Under the pieces are notes generated by a model, which saw only the letters and a list, made by a program, of their open reading frames with translations, had not been told where the DNA came from and did not search any database. Both the position numbers and the translations under genes were made by a program. From Saposhnikovia divaricata (lineage: Eukaryota > Streptophyta > Magnoliopsida > Apiales > Apiaceae), in contig JAZHRN010000137.1 in assembly GCA_036435485.1 (NCBI GenBank), forward strand, positions 3,162,001-3,226,000: DNA of 64,000 nucleotides, given 5' to 3'. Positions 63,872-64,000 of this stretch are shown here, one piece after another; position 1 is the first letter of the stretch; every line of letters begins with the position of its first letter.

Positions 63872-64000
63872 TTTTGTTGAATTTCAATAACCCATAGGAA
63901 CAAAATATGTAAAAATATCCACAAAATGGTCCGACTTGATTTTTAACAATATCCCGTGTACTAACCCCTTTGAGAATTTTCCGAAAACCGAGTTTCGATC
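63872..64000 (+). repeat. Partial leader monomer at the window end (129 bp)
   Basis: Begins 'ttttgttgaatttc', as all leaders do, and is cut by the window edge within 'gtttcgatc'. The array continues beyond the window. Confidence 0.95.

Larger units (their letters stand above)
1..64000 (+). repeat. 169-bp tandem satellite array with higher-order repeat organisation (fills the window)
   Basis: Every part of the window is a copy of one 169-bp monomer in head-to-tail direct orientation. Landmarks recurring once per monomer are 'ccataggaac', 'gtgtactaac', 'ccgag' and 'gcgtcaaat'. From 1 to 63871 there are 378 monomers; 378 x 169 = 63882, and five observed indels (+1, +1, -1, -1, -11) account exactly for the 11-bp shortfall. 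The consensus has about 62 G+C of 169. No monomer is inverted and nothing interrupts the array; both ends run off the window. Known biology: nucleosome-length satellites in homogeneous HOR arrays are typical of centromeric or pericentromeric heterochromatin in eukaryotes. That this array is centromeric is inference. I do not recognise the satellite family or the host species. Confidence 0.97.

Noticed and set aside
1..64000. CRISPR array
   Set aside because: The repeats are 169 bp, directly abutting and without unique spacers; no cas genes are present.
1..64000. Transposon, rRNA, tRNA or other gene insertions
   Set aside because: Monomer periodicity is continuous and the total length is fully accounted for by whole monomers and five small indels, leaving no room for any insertion.
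1..64000. Inverted segments within the array
   Set aside because: The orientation landmarks ('ccataggaac', 'gtgtactaac') run on the plus strand throughout; no strand switch was seen.

Overview
This window is one uninterrupted satellite-DNA array. From base 1 to base 64000 it is a head-to-tail tandem repeat of a 169-bp, AT-rich monomer (about 37% G+C, hand-counted on the consensus), always in the same orientation. I see no gene, RNA gene, transposon insertion or unique sequence. Starting every monomer at the 'tttcgttgaa' motif gives 378 complete monomers (1-63871) plus a 129-bp partial one. The total length is explained exactly by five length changes: +1 at 6009-6013, +1 at 13446-13450, -1 near 25372, -1 near 29287 and -11 at 52700/52701. 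A long, strictly periodic, nucleosome-sized satellite without genes points to a eukaryotic (peri)centromeric or other heterochromatic block. The length is typical of plant centromeric satellites and close to primate alpha satellite, but no CENP-B box was found and I do not recognise the family. A plant host is only a guess.

The array is a higher-order repeat (HOR). There are three main monomer classes, differing at roughly a dozen positions each (about 92% identity by eye). A is the common type. X carries 'gactcaattttt', 'gaggattatccaaaaa' and 'ttttgac'. Y carries 'ccctaaaatgg', 'acaactttgagg' and 'gacccgcgtc'. X is nearly always followed by Y, and Y by a recognisable leader monomer L that begins 'ttttgttgaatttc'. 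Each L-to-Y run is one HOR unit. Units are mostly 3 to 7 monomers long, five being commonest, with fused units of 8 to 13.

Region by region. Zone I (1-14705): after three lead-in units, two blocks repeat in the order P-Q-P-P-Q (P = 2197 bp, Q = 3043 bp). Zone II (14706-29744): pentamers and hexamers, with a 4225-bp tandem duplication (about 15213-23662) and a near-identical pentamer pair (24508-26196). Zone III (29745-50024): an 1859-bp tandem duplication, then a 26-monomer super-unit S and a 13-monomer block T in the order S-T-(lone Y)-S-S-T, with many chimeric X/A and Y/A monomers. Zone IV (50025-64000): four cycles of 18 to 21 monomers, one carrying an 11-bp deletion. Diagnostic variants are confined to zones, as expected for local unequal crossover and gene conversion.

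There are no genes to work together. The interest lies in the layered duplication history, a conserved inverted repeat that keeps its pairing in the X class through two substitutions, phased A-tracts, and a TACTAAC motif repeated in each monomer. The multi-kilobase near-identical duplications are also where an assembly error would be hardest to see.
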